From: Armatimonadota bacterium
GTDB taxonomy: Bacteria; Armatimonadota; Hebobacteria; CAIYQO01
Length of the DNA stretch: 64,000 nt
Assembly: GCA_029553475.1 (NCBI GenBank)
Contig: JAKPKV010000009.1
Coordinates: forward strand, 26,450 to 90,449
Direction of reading: 5' to 3'
The notes under the pieces were generated by a model that was not told the origin of the DNA, made no database searches, and was given only the letters and a program-made list of their open reading frames with translations. The position numbers were made by a program, and so were the translations under genes. Shown in pieces: positions 17,550 to 26,197 of this stretch (positions are counted from its first letter, which is position 1; each line of letters opens with the position of its first letter).

Positions 17550-18413
17550 ATGGATACACCGCTGCCGCCAATGAACCCGGAAGTCGCCAACGTGCGACGG
17601 CGCGCTTACGATCGCAAGTATCGCAAGTCGCTCCGTGCCGCGCGCCTGCTCTGGGGGCTGGTGGTGCTGCTGCTGCTGGCGCTGCTCATCGAAATTTTAG
17701 TCGCCACCTGCGCCTCGCCGCGCAACTGGGTCTACCGCATCGAGGTGCGCGGCGTGGAGACGCTGACGGCGCACGAGGTGATCCGGCTGATGGCGCTGCC
17801 GCCGCGCAGCAACTTCTTCCGCGCGCCGCTGCCCGCGCTGGCGGCGCGCCTCGCCGCGGAGCCGCGCGTGCGCGCGGCGCGGGTGACGCGCGGCGAGGTG
17901 GGCGTGCTGGTGGCGACGGTGCGCGAGCGGCAAGCGATCTGTCGGCTGGATTACACCCGTCCGCCGGTCTACATGGACGCCGACGGCGTGCTCTTCACCC
18001 GGCCGACCGCGCCCGACCCGCCGGTGCCGGCGGTAGAAGGCTTGAAGCTGAATTATGCCCGGCTGACGCTGGGACAGCCGCTGGCGACGGCGCCGGCCGC
18101 GCACGTGCGCGCGTGTCTGGCGGCGGTGAACAACCCCAATCTGGGGGCATCGCGCATCCGCCCGGCGCGCGTGCAGGTGACGCCGGACGGCAACTATACG
18201 CTGATCTTGCACACGGGGACGAAGGTCTTCCTGGGCAAGCCGGTGAATTTTGGGCTGAAAACGTTCACCCTGCAGCAGGGGATCGTGCAGGCGAGCGCCG
18301 ACGGCTACGCGCTGGACGCGATTGCCTATTTTGACTTGCGCTACGTGGCGGACTCAACGGGGAAAGGCGCGGCGATGATGCCGAAAGCGCCTGAAAAGGC
18401 TGGACACCAATGA
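17550..18413 (+). CDS. ftsQ: Cell division protein FtsQ/DivIB family
   Basis: The ATG at 17550 is chosen because the following stretch forms a short basic cytoplasmic tail of about 33 residues and then one membrane helix (LLWGLVVLLLLALLIEILVA). Next is a POTRA domain (WVYRIEVRGVETLTAHEVIRL) and an FtsQ-type beta region with YMDADGVLF. 287 residues is a normal length. FtsQ/DivIB sits in the divisome and links early and late proteins. It follows ddl, as in many genomes, and its stop overlaps the next start by 4 bases (ATGA). Sequence identity is modest, so the name rests on order and fold. Confidence 0.82.
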   Translation: MDTPLPPMNPEVANVRRRAYDRKYRKSLRAARLLWGLVVLLLLALLIEILVATCASPRNWVYRIEVRGVETLTAHEVIRLMALPPRSNFFRAPLPALAARLAAEPRVRAARVTRGEVGVLVATVRERQAICRLDYTRPPVYMDADGVLFTRPTAPDPPVPAVEGLKLNYARLTLGQPLATAPAAHVRACLAAVNNPNLGASRIRPARVQVTPDGNYTLILHTGTKVFLGKPVNFGLKTFTLQQGIVQASADGYALDAIAYFDLRYVADSTGKGAAMMPKAPEKAGHQ

Positions 18414-19183
18414 TGCGGATGCATGTGCCGCTGCCCAAGGCCCAACCGTGGATGCTGCCGGTCACCATCGTGTGCCTGGCGTTGGGGATGCTCGTCGCCT
18501 TCATGCTGAAGGTCTCGGCGCCGAAGAAGTTCGACCCCACGACCATGACGCGCGATCAGTTGGTGGCGCTGTACGCGGACAAGGTGAGCGCGCACGAAGG
18601 GCTGCTCGCGGAATATGAAAAGCTGCGCGAGAAATATGACCGCATGGTGGACAGCGCGACGACCGACCAGAAGCTGCGCGCCGAGCTGCAAAAGGCCATT
18701 GACGACCTGCGCGTGCGCGCCGGCTCCACGGCGGTCACCGGCCCCGGCATCGTCGCCATCATTGACGACACCAAGCTGGCGATGGAGAGCCCGGCGGATA
18801 TCAACGCCAACCCGCTGCTCACGCACGACGTGGACCTGCTGCAGGTGGTGAACGAGCTGCGCGCCGCCGGCGCCGAGGCGATCTCCATCAACGACCAGCG
18901 CGTGGCGGGCACCTCCGCCATTCGCTGCGTCGGCCCGGCCATTAAGATCAACGATCACCCGGTCAGCGCCCCCTTCGTGGTGCGCGCCATCGGCAAGCCG
19001 GACGTGCTGTACGGCGCCATCAACATGCCGTTCGGCATCCTGGATCAACTGCGGCAGATGAGTACCCGGGTGGAGGTCTCCAAGCGCGAGAAGCTCGCCA
19101 TTCCCGCCGTCGCCGTGCTGCCCTCCATCGAGGTGGGCAGGCCCGAGCTCACGGCGCCCGCTTCGTCGAAAGGAGGGGAGTAA
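18410..19183 (+). CDS. DUF881 family membrane protein
   Basis: The protein has an N-terminal membrane helix (LPVTIVCLALGMLVAFML), a coiled-coil of about 60 residues (LLAEYEKLREKYDRM) and a globular domain with VTGPGIVAIIDD, LLQVVNELRAAGAEAISINDQRV and VLYGAINMPFGILDQLR, the DUF881 signature. 257 residues. Starts at ATGATG overlapping the ftsQ stop. DUF881 genes sit next to the small basic protein gene in Gram-positive, Chloroflexota and related division/cell wall clusters; biochemical role unknown. Confidence 0.9.
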   Translation: MMRMHVPLPKAQPWMLPVTIVCLALGMLVAFMLKVSAPKKFDPTTMTRDQLVALYADKVSAHEGLLAEYEKLREKYDRMVDSATTDQKLRAELQKAIDDLRVRAGSTAVTGPGIVAIIDDTKLAMESPADINANPLLTHDVDLLQVVNELRAAGAEAISINDQRVAGTSAIRCVGPAIKINDHPVSAPFVVRAIGKPDVLYGAINMPFGILDQLRQMSTRVEVSKREKLAIPAVAVLPSIEVGRPELTAPASSKGGE

Positions 19184-19212
19184 CGCGGGGACCCCGCTGA
19201 CTCCAACCGCTT

Positions 19213-19596
19213 ATGTGGCTGCCGATTCTCGCGCTGATCGTGGGATTCTGCGCGATCTACCTGCCCAATAAAATCACCTTGAGCGCCGAATACGCCCAGT
19301 ACGTCGGCGTGGCCGTCGTCGCCGGCTTCGATTCCATCATCGGCGCCATCCGCTCGGTCATCGAGGGCAAGTTCAGCGACCGCATCTTCGTCAGCGGCTT
19401 TTTCATCAATGCCCTCGTCGCCGCGCTGCTCCTCTACCTGGGCACCGCGCTGAAAATCCAGTACGTCGCGCTGGCCATCACCGCCGCGCTGGTCATCCGC
19501 ATCTTCAATAACCTGGGCTTCATCCGCCGCTACGTCGTCGCCCGCCTCTTCGAAAAACACCTCATCAGCGGGGAGAAGAGTTTTCCGGAGCCGTGA
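19213..19596 (+). CDS. sbp: DUF1290 small basic family protein
   Basis: 127 residues with three or four membrane helices: LPILALIVGFCAIYL, AQYVGVAVVAGFDSIIGAIRS, FFINALVAALLLYLG and the final hydrophobic stretch. The GFDSIIGAIRSVIEGKF segment is the family hallmark. It always neighbours DUF881 and, elsewhere, ftsZ or sepF. No strong SD is visible (the spacer reads CCAACCGCTT), and it sits 29 bases after DUF881. It closes the cluster. Confidence 0.9.
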   Translation: MWLPILALIVGFCAIYLPNKITLSAEYAQYVGVAVVAGFDSIIGAIRSVIEGKFSDRIFVSGFFINALVAALLLYLGTALKIQYVALAITAALVIRIFNNLGFIRRYVVARLFEKHLISGEKSFPEP

Positions 19597-19608
19597 AGGG
19601 GGCGCCGA

Positions 19609-20619
19609 TTAGAACTCCTGCCCTTCCTGGTATTTGAAGCTCGGGTGGGCGTAGGCGTTGTTGGCGCCGCCGCCGGAGTTCAGGGTGCCCACCGCCGGGA
19701 AATTACTGGCATAGCGCGCGCCCACCACGGTGATGGCCGAGGTGGGGGTGACCGCCGACGTATCATACCACTGATCACCGCCGTTGGTTTCCTGGGTCAG
19801 CATCGCGTAGCCGGTATTGGCCGCCAGGGTGACCGGGGCCGGCAGGGTCACCCACTCATGCTGGTCATTCGTCGCCCCCGCGTCGCCCGCGGTGATGGAG
19901 ACCGAGGTGATGAGCGCCTTGTCCGCGGCGCGCACGATGCCCAGGGTATGCGTGCCGCTGTTTCCCGTGATGTAGAGCCGACCCAGCGCGATCACGGTTA
20001 GCGGATCCGACCCGACGGTAAACTCGAAGCCCAGCGTGCCGCCATAGTTCGTGCGCTTGGTCGCCGTGGTGGTAAAGGAAGTCAGCACTGACTTCTCCAC
20101 CATTCCCCACGCCGGCGGCGTGATGCCGATCTCCGTCGGTTTCTTCACATCCACGTGGCCGTCCACGTAGCTCACCACCACGCGGGTGGAGTGGCGCGCG
20201 ACGAAGCCCGCTTTTGTATAGATGACGTTGGGGCTGATCTCGTCATGCACGAACGTGCTGGACTTGCCATCGGCGGTGAGGAAGGTCGCCGTGGGGTCGG
20301 TGATATCGCCCAGCGTCATGCCGGACACGTTGTAGTTATACCCGTAGGCGTTGGCGACGTTTTTCCCGGCGGTGGGGCACTGGGTGATCTTGCCGGTCAG
20401 CCCCAGGCTGCTCCACACCGTTTGCCGGTTGGGCAGGTATTCCTCGTGATCCTGCGCGAACATCTGCAGCTCGATGGCGAGCTGCCGCTGGTTGCTCAGG
20501 CAGGTGTTCTGGCGCGCTTTTTCGCGCGCTTTCGCAAACACCGGGAAGAGGATGGCGGCCAGGATGGCGATGATCGCGATGACGACCAGCAGCTCAATGA
20601 GGGTAAAACCGCGACGCAT
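19609..20619 (-). CDS. H-X9-DG type prepilin with C-terminal DUF4082-like domain
   Basis: The ATG at 20619 has AAAGGAG 6 bases upstream; 336 residues. The N-terminus is a type IV prepilin-like signal: a short basic leader, then [19 protein letters not shown] with the peptidase site before Phe, then [28 protein letters not shown] matches the H-X9-DG motif of this class, usual in Armatimonadota and Planctomycetota. The last 150 residues form a separate beta-rich domain ([21 protein letters not shown] ... [11 protein letters not shown]) like DUF4082, normally an extracellular binding module, so this is a pilin-type anchor carrying an extra domain. A good promoter lies directly upstream. Confidence 0.88.
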   Translation of the reverse strand: MRRGFTLIELLVVIAIIAILAAILFPVFAKAREKARQNTCLSNQRQLAIELQMFAQDHEEYLPNRQTVWSSLGLTGKITQCPTAGKNVANAYGYNYNVSGMTLGDITDPTATFLTADGKSSTFVHDEISPNVIYTKAGFVARHSTRVVVSYVDGHVDVKKPTEIGITPPAWGMVEKSVLTSFTTTATKRTNYGGTLGFEFTVGSDPLTVIALGRLYITGNSGTHTLGIVRAADKALITSVSITAGDAGATNDQHEWVTLPAPVTLAANTGYAMLTQETNGGDQWYDTSAVTPTSAITVVGARYASNFPAVGTLNSGGGANNAYAHPSFKYQEGQEF

Positions 20620-20651
20620 GGGGACTCCTTTCATCGAGAAAAATATTTCTG

Positions 20652-20680
20652 ATAGTACCGTGCACCCACTCGTCTGTCAA
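20652..20680 (-). promoter_or_regulatory. Prepilin promoter TTGACA-17-TACTAT
   Basis: On the minus strand a perfect TTGACA (20680-20675) is followed after 17 bases by TACTAT (20657-20652), 33 bases before the prepilin ATG. Confidence 0.8.
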
Positions 20681-20687
20681 TGTCGCT

Positions 20688-20717
20688 GGTGGGAGGCCGG
20701 GAGAACGGCCTCCCACC
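20688..20717 (-). terminator. Hairpin at the end of rsgA
   Basis: An 11-bp perfect stem (20688-20698 with 20707-20717, 8-base loop) lies 4 bases after the rsgA stop and upstream of the prepilin promoter, so it separates the two units. Confidence 0.7.
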
Positions 20718-20720
20718 ATG

Positions 20721-21779
20721 TCACCGCCCCTGCTTCAGCCGCTTGATGGCCTTGCCGAGCGCCTTCTCCCGGCGCTTGCGGGCGCGGTATTCGGCGTCGT
20801 CCTCGCGCGAGGCGAGGAAGGCCAGCTCGCGCCGCAGCTTCTGAAAACTGGCCCAGCGGCGGGGCGTGATGCGGCCATCCGCCAGCGCCGCCGCCAGCGC
20901 GCAGCCGTCCTCGCCGGCGTGGCGGCAGTCGGCGTAGCGGCACCGCGCCGCCAGCGCCTCGATGTCGGCGAAGGTGTCCGCCACCCCCTCGTCGGCCTCC
21001 CAGAGCTGCAGCTCGCGCATGCCCGGCGTGTCCAGCATCAGCGCGCCGGAGGGCAGCCGGAAGAGCTGGCGATGGGTGGTGGCGTGCCGGCCTTTGCTGT
21101 CGCCGGCGCGCACCTCCCGCGTCCGCTGGATCTCTTCCCCCAGCAGCGCGTTGAGCAGCGTGGATTTGCCCACCCCGGAGGAGCCGAGCAGCGCCGCCGT
21201 CTCACCGGGGGCGAGGCAGGCTTGCACCGCGGCCAATCCCACGGCCAGCGGCGCGCTGATGGCGTGGACCGGCGTCCGTCCGGCGACGGCCCGCGCCGCC
21301 GCCAGCCGGTCGGCGGTCTCCGGGCACAGGTCCGCTTTCGTCAGCAGCACCACCGGCCGCGCCCCGCTCTCGCCCGCCGCCGCCAGGTAGCGCTCGATGC
21401 GCGCCAGGCTGAAGTTGCCGTCCAGCCCCACCAGCAGCAGCACGGTATCCACGTTCGCCGAGATCACCTGCGGCTCCAGGCGGATGCCCGGCGCCTTGCG
21501 GATGAACTGGCCGCGGCGCGGCAGCACGGCGTGAATCGTCGCCGCGCTCCCCGCGTGCCGGCGCAGGGCGACCCAGTCGCCCACCACCGGCAGATCCAGC
21601 TTCGCGGCCGCCTCGTGCAGCAGTTTGCCGGTCACCACGCCGGCCACCTCGCCCGCCGCCGTCGCGAGGAGGTAGTGTGTCCGATGGTGCTGGGTCACGC
21701 GGCCCGGCTCGGCGTCCGCCGCATACGGCGCGAACGCCGCCGCCCACCGCGCGTCCCATCCATATTCGTCCAAGGTCAT
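20721..21779 (-). CDS. rsgA: Ribosome small subunit-dependent GTPase A
   Basis: RsgA is the circularly permuted GTPase that aids 30S maturation. From the ATG at 21779 (352 residues) it has an N-terminal OB fold, then permuted motifs G4 TKAD (147-150), G1 P-loop GSSGVGKS (199-206) and G3 DTPG (250-253), and a C-terminal zinc site C280, C285, H287, C293. The last 40 residues are Arg/Lys-rich, as in the family. The start has no strong SD of its own; an upstream small reading frame and a clear promoter about 210 bases away suggest a long leader. Confidence 0.93.
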   Translation of the reverse strand: MTLDEYGWDARWAAAFAPYAADAEPGRVTQHHRTHYLLATAAGEVAGVVTGKLLHEAAAKLDLPVVGDWVALRRHAGSAATIHAVLPRRGQFIRKAPGIRLEPQVISANVDTVLLLVGLDGNFSLARIERYLAAAGESGARPVVLLTKADLCPETADRLAAARAVAGRTPVHAISAPLAVGLAAVQACLAPGETAALLGSSGVGKSTLLNALLGEEIQRTREVRAGDSKGRHATTHRQLFRLPSGALMLDTPGMRELQLWEADEGVADTFADIEALAARCRYADCRHAGEDGCALAAALADGRITPRRWASFQKLRRELAFLASREDDAEYRARKRREKALGKAIKRLKQGR

Positions 21780-21896
21780 CGCTGTGTTCCTGTCTCTTTC
21801 GTCAACGTGTCCGGCAGGCCGGACCAAACAATAACGCCGCGACGCGCCCATGGCGCACTCGCGGCGGAACGACGGCGACGCACTGTCAGGGACAGC

Positions 21897-21956
21897 TTAC
21901 CCACCACCTCCACGGAGACGCGCCACGGGCGTGTATGCCAGGACCACCGCGACCAT
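21897..21956 (-). CDS. Possible 19-residue leader peptide upstream of rsgA
   Basis: A strong Shine-Dalgarno (AAAGGAGG, 6 bases before ATG 21956) precedes a short open frame, MVAVVLAYTPVARLRGGGG. It lies inside the rsgA transcript predicted from the promoter at 21990-22018. No amino-acid run points to classic attenuation. It may be a uORF that tunes rsgA or a spurious reading. Confidence 0.4.
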   Translation of the reverse strand: MVAVVLAYTPVARLRGGGG

Positions 21957-21989
21957 GTTGCGCCTCCTTTCCGGATAGAATCTGTCGTT

Positions 21990-22018
21990 ACTGTAGCCCA
22001 CGCGGGAGGGATTGTCAA
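21990..22018 (-). promoter_or_regulatory. rsgA promoter TTGACA-17-TACAGT
   Basis: On the minus strand TTGACA (22018-22013) and TACAGT (21995-21990) are 17 bases apart. Transcription would start near 21983, leaving a leader of about 200 bases before rsgA. Confidence 0.75.
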
Positions 22019-22121
22019 GGCTGGATGGCGAATAATGTGACTATTGGTGCCGCCGGAAGACACCGCGCCGCGGAGCGGCGTGGCGCACGACCAACATGCG
22101 GTGCATTTTCGGAGGCTGACG

Positions 22122-22805
22122 ATGATCCTCTACATCCTCACCGAGATCCCGGACAGGGAAGCCGGCGGCAACAACTACGTACGCCTCGCGCTGCAGGCGG
22201 CGTCCGGCGATCTCTGCCTGGTGGCGCGCTACAACCAGGTGTCGCTGGCGCTGCTGGAGGAGCTGCGGCCGTGGGCGGTGTGCCACAGCGGCGGCGGCGC
22301 CTGCTACGACGAATACGACATCCTGCAGTGCGATGGCTACCGGGAGGCGGCGCTGGGGTGGTCCGGCCCGCAGATCGGCTTCTGCGGCGGACACCAGCTG
22401 CTCGCCGCGCTGCACGGCGGCACGCTCGGCCACATGGGCCCGCTGCGCGAGGACGACGCCGACCACAACCCGGATAAGTGGCCGGGCTACTACAAAGAAT
22501 GGGGCATGTATCCCGTGCGCGTGCTGGCGCCGGACCCGCTCTTCGACGGGCTGGGCGAGGTCATCCGCGTGCCGGAGTACCACATGGACGAGGTGACGGC
22601 GCTGCCCGACGACTTCATCCTCCTCGCCAGCTCCGCGCGCTGCCGCGTGCAGGCGTACCGCCACCGCGACAAACCGCTGTACGGCACCCAGTTCCATCCC
22701 GAAAAGCTCGTGGAAGGCTATCCGGACGGCAAGCGGGTGCTGGACAACTTCTTCGCTATCGCCCGCGCCGAGCGGGCGGCGGGGCAGGAGTGTGGAAAAG
22801 TCTAA
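22122..22805 (+). CDS. Class I glutamine amidotransferase-like protein
   Basis: The ATG at 22122 has GGAGG 7 bases upstream; 227 residues. The GATase triad is readable: nucleophile C88 in PQIGFCGGHQLLAA and the His/Glu pair H192, E194 in YGTQFHPEK. These domains release ammonia from glutamine or hydrolyse gamma-glutamyl bonds. No synthetase domain is fused or adjacent, so the acceptor is unknown; stand-alone members include gamma-glutamyl hydrolases such as PuuD-like enzymes. Its last codons overlap the upstream inverted repeat of phage promoter A. Confidence 0.85.
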   Translation: MILYILTEIPDREAGGNNYVRLALQAASGDLCLVARYNQVSLALLEELRPWAVCHSGGGACYDEYDILQCDGYREAALGWSGPQIGFCGGHQLLAALHGGTLGHMGPLREDDADHNPDKWPGYYKEWGMYPVRVLAPDPLFDGLGEVIRVPEYHMDEVTALPDDFILLASSARCRVQAYRHRDKPLYGTQFHPEKLVEGYPDGKRVLDNFFAIARAERAAGQECGKV

Positions 22806-22819
22806 AATATTTGTTTTCC
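22794..22819 (+). promoter_or_regulatory. Candidate operator upstream of phage promoter A
   Basis: The sequence has the pattern GGAAAA, 4 bases, AAAA, 6 bases, TTTTCC, an inverted repeat ending 4 bases before the -35. The same pattern (GGAAAA, 4 bases, AAAA, 4 bases, TTTTC) lies at 51784-51806 upstream of phage promoter B. A shared regulator binding site is an inference. Confidence 0.5.
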
Positions 22820-22823
22820 CCTA

Positions 22824-22858
22824 TTGACAAACGCCTGTTCCTCTGTTATAGTGGCGCC
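22824..22858 (+). promoter_or_regulatory. Phage promoter A (scaffold-capsid operon)
   Basis: TTGACA (22824-22829), 17 bases, TATAGT (22847-22852), then GGCGCC (22853-22858) in the discriminator. The preceding CCCTA, the AAC and GTTCCT words in the spacer and GGCGCC are identical in promoter B at 51817-51851. The promoter is about 110 bases before the scaffold gene. Confidence 0.85.
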
Positions 22859-22882
22859 TGACAGTGCAGGCAGGCGCGCGCT

Positions 22883-22953
22883 GAGGTGGGGAGAGCCATC
22901 AGGCGGGCGGCGGGCCGGAGTGACGCAACTCCGGCCCGCCGCCCGCCATTTTT
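22883..22953 (+). promoter_or_regulatory. Phage leader A with terminator-like hairpin
   Basis: After the motif GAGGTGG and a CATCAGGCGGGC word, a perfect 20-bp stem (22902-22921 with 22928-22947, loop of 6) is followed by ATTTTT, which is the form of an intrinsic terminator. It lies between promoter A and the scaffold gene start, with the SD (GGGAGGG) directly after. This is an attenuator-like layout. Leader B at 51882-51931 has the same order of motif, hairpin and SD with a different stem sequence. Confidence 0.75.
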
Positions 22954-22970
22954 GTTGACGGGAGGGCGAT

Positions 22971-23369
22971 ATGGAGCACGACGAGACGCGGGTGGGCGAG
23001 CTGGAGGCCGCGCTGCACGGCGCGGTGGCGGAGCGCGACGGACTAGCCGCGCGGGTGACCGAGCTGGAGGAGCAGGTGCGGACGGGGGACGCCCGCTGGC
23101 GGGCGAGCGCGCGCGACGGCGCGCTGGCGCTGGCGCTGCAGCAGGCGAGCTGCCGCGACGTGGAGGCGGCATTGCGCCTGCTGGATGCGGAGGGGGTGAC
23201 GGTGGATGACGCCGGCGTCGTGCAGGGCGCGGCGGAGGCGGTGGCGGCGCTGAAAACGGCGCGCGGCTACCTCTTCACCCCGCGCGCGCTGGGCGCCGCG
23301 GCCAACCCGGGCGGCGGCGCGCCGGGCGACCCGGCGGCGGCGTTCGCGGAATGGCTGCGGCGGGGATAG
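22971..23369 (+). CDS. Putative phage scaffold/head protein
   Basis: 132 residues, good SD (GGGAGGG). The first 45 residues are coiled-coil (TRVGELEAALHGAVAERDGL AARVTELEEQ with heptads), the middle has helical segments (LALALQQASCRDVEAALRLL), and the end is Gly/Pro/Ala-rich with a final AFAEWLRRG amphipathic helix. This is the usual build of small GP20-type scaffolding proteins, whose C-terminal helix binds capsid. It directly precedes the HK97 capsid gene, the normal scaffold position. No catalytic motif of a prohead protease is seen. The assignment rests on build and position. Confidence 0.65.
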   Translation: MEHDETRVGELEAALHGAVAERDGLAARVTELEEQVRTGDARWRASARDGALALALQQASCRDVEAALRLLDAEGVTVDDAGVVQGAAEAVAALKTARGYLFTPRALGAAANPGGGAPGDPAAAFAEWLRRG

Positions 23370-23396
23370 CGCACCACGCCAGGGTTCGCGCATCCT

Positions 23397-23591
23397 TCGT
23401 ACTCGTACTCGTGCTCGAAATCCGATACGTGCGGACAGGATGTCCGCGCTCCGATGGACACTATTCGTACTCGAAACGGTTCTGCGGAAGCCGAGCGCTG
23501 TGGTACCGCGCGTCAGGCAGTCCGGGACGTGGCGATCCGACACGCGGTGAAGAAGCGAAGCCCGTATTCGACTACGAGTACGAGACGAGCG
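23397..23591. repeat. Noncoding spacer with inverted CTCGTACTCGT words
   Basis: The 301 bases between scaffold and capsid genes contain TTCGTACTCGTACTCG at about 23397 and the inverted ACTACGAGTACGAG at about 23571, plus GCGGACAGGATGTCCGC (23431-23447). It looks like a host-type dispersed repeat inserted within the phage operon. No gene is supported here. Confidence 0.55.
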
Positions 23592-23670
23592 CTGACGCGC
23601 TGATGACGCGTAGGGGCCGGGGGAGCGGTGCACCCGGCATATCTCAACACACGACCAAAAAGGAGGAACC

Positions 23671-24564
23671 ATGGGAACTGTACCGATGAAAGAGGGCCAG
23701 GCGGCCCAGGGCGGGGTGTTCGTGCCGGCGTCGGTGCGCCAGGCGATTCTGGGGCGGCTGGGCGTGAGCTCGGCCGTGCGGCGGCTGACGCAGCCCATCC
23801 CGATGACGGCGCTGACGCTGAAGCTGCCGCGCCTCACCGGCGGGGTGGCGGCGCAGTGGGTGGACGAAGCGGCGGACAGCGGCGTGGACGCGCCGACCTT
23901 CGACAGCGTGACGCTGACCGCGCGCAAGCTGGCGGTGCTGGTGCCGGTGACGGAGGAGCTGCTGGCGGACGCCAACACCGGCATCGCCGAGGTGGTGGCG
24001 CAGATCCTCGCCGACAGCTTCGCGATGAAGGAGGATCGCGCCTTCCTCGGCTTCGACGACGGCGGGCCGATCACCGGCCTCTACCAGGAGGCGCTGGTGC
24101 CGAAGATCGCCTCCACCGCGGACATCGTGGCGGACACCGCCGCGGCGCTGGGGGCCATCGAGGCGGCGGGCTACGAGCCCACCGGCTTCGTGGCCAATCC
24201 GAAGGTGAAGGCGCTCTTGCGCGCGGCGAAGGACGGCAGCGGCCGTTATATCTTCTCGCCGAGCGAGACCAGCGGCGCGCCGGACATGCTCTGGGGGCTG
24301 CCCATCGTCTTCTCGCGCCAGGTGCCGGTGACGCTGGGGGCGGGCACCAATAAGACGGCGCTCTTCGCCGGCGACTGGCGGCAGTTCCTCATCGGCGACC
24401 GCCAGGACTTCACCCTCAGCCGCAGCACGGACGCCGCCTACGTGGTGGGCGCCGAAGTGCGCAGCGCCTTCCAGCGCCACGAAGTGCTGCTGCGCGCCGA
24501 GGAGCGCGTGGACGGGGTGATCGCCGACCCGACGGCGTTCGCGGTGGTGGATCTGATCGCGTAA
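23671..24564 (+). CDS. Phage major capsid protein, HK97 fold
   Basis: 297 residues, strong SD (AAAGGAGG). The family marks of HK97-type capsids are clear: GGVFVPASVRQAIL at the start, LTLKLPRLTGGVAAQWVDEA, FDSVTLTARKLAVLVPVTEELL, a helical spine with EDRAFLGFDDGGPITGL, GALEAAGYEPTGFVANP-like segment, MLWGLPIVFSRQV and a final DWRQFLIGDRQDFTLSRSTD. The delta domain that fuses scaffold to capsid in HK97 is absent, consistent with the separate scaffold gene upstream. Only these two head genes are present; portal and protease are missing, and host genes follow. Base composition is like the host. Confidence 0.93.
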   Translation: MGTVPMKEGQAAQGGVFVPASVRQAILGRLGVSSAVRRLTQPIPMTALTLKLPRLTGGVAAQWVDEAADSGVDAPTFDSVTLTARKLAVLVPVTEELLADANTGIAEVVAQILADSFAMKEDRAFLGFDDGGPITGLYQEALVPKIASTADIVADTAAALGAIEAAGYEPTGFVANPKVKALLRAAKDGSGRYIFSPSETSGAPDMLWGLPIVFSRQVPVTLGAGTNKTALFAGDWRQFLIGDRQDFTLSRSTDAAYVVGAEVRSAFQRHEVLLRAEERVDGVIADPTAFAVVDLIA

Positions 24565-24585
24565 CGACGTGGTGGGCATGCATGC

Positions 24586-24676
24586 TTGACAATCCCGGCG
24601 ATGCGGGTATAACGAGCATGACTACTCCCGAGTTTCGACGAGGGAGATGCGGGGCTCCGGTGTAATCCGGAGCCCC
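24586..24676 (+). promoter_or_regulatory. Promoter and hairpin leader C
   Basis: TTGACA (24586-24591), 16 bases, TATAAC (24608-24613), then a GAGGGAGATGCGGGGC stretch and a 10-bp stem (24651-24660 with 24667-24676). The order promoter, GAGG-containing leader, hairpin, start codon parallels phage leaders A and B but the sequence match is weak. The gene that follows is a remnant. Confidence 0.5.
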
Positions 24677-24683
24677 TGCTGTT

Positions 24684-24829
24684 ATGGAGCTACGGATGCG
24701 TGCAGTTGCCTACATTGACGGGTTCAACCGGTACAGATTATTTTCGGCCATTTCGATGTCCAGCAGCGCATTCGTCACCTGGTACGATCATTGTCGGGCG
24801 GTACCGTGCGCGTCAAAATCTACGTGTAG
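24684..24829 (+). pseudogene. Remnant of a NYN-domain (LabA/DUF88-like) gene
   Basis: From ATG 24696 the reading MRAVAYIDGFNRYR matches the start of NYN-domain RNases (normally xVYIDGFNLYxG, with the catalytic Asp). After about 16 residues the similarity ends. Another frame then reads HFDVQQRIRHLVRSLSGG to a stop at 24829, which suggests a deletion or frameshift. The remnant stops where the 208-bp repeat element begins, so that element may have replaced the rest. The motif is short, so this is a tentative call. Confidence 0.4.
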
Positions 24830-25033
24830 TGGGCCGTCACATTGTACCTTGCCTGCGACATCGGTATCAGCACCTGTAGGGAATGTCCCGCCGTGGCATT
24901 CCCGACTGCACGGGACGATATCGTTTGGTCGCGGACTCCACCGCGCACCGCTGCGGGAATGCCACGGCGGGACATTCCCGACCAGACGCTTGAGTTGATA
25001 CGAAGAACAAGGTATATCGTGACGACCCGCGAC
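24826..25033. repeat. 208-bp element with inverted ends and nested palindrome
   Basis: The ends, GTAGTGGGCCGTCACATTG (24826) and the inverted GTCGCGGGTCGTCACGATA (25033), match at about 20 of 26 bases and belong to the family at 12289-12576. Inside lies a perfect 26-bp inverted repeat (24879-24904 with 24954-24979, 49-base loop), and each arm is itself a GGGAATG...CATTCCC hairpin. No coding capacity is seen. The form is MITE-like. Confidence 0.8.
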
Positions 25034-25188
25034 ATATATAGTGTGAATGTGCCAGGGATGAAAGTCGGCTCCATGCCGGGGTACTGACGTGGAAACGTAG
25101 AGTCTCATCACTGAAGTCACGCTTCCACTGGTCTTCTCTCCCCTTTCCCGGTATCATAAAACACCCACCACGATCAGGAGTGACCACC

Positions 25189-26190
<1,002 letters not shown>

Positions 26191-26197
26191 CGCGGGC

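Noticed and set aside
22853..22907. Pairing of GCGCCTGA near the promoter with TCAGGCG as an antiterminator stem
   Set aside because: The first strand lies mostly before the predicted transcription start, so it would not be in the RNA; GGCGCC is better read as a discriminator or operator.
23351..23689. 112-residue frame across the scaffold-capsid spacer
   Set aside because: No start signal, low-complexity tyrosine/arginine content, and it overlaps repeat words and the capsid start.
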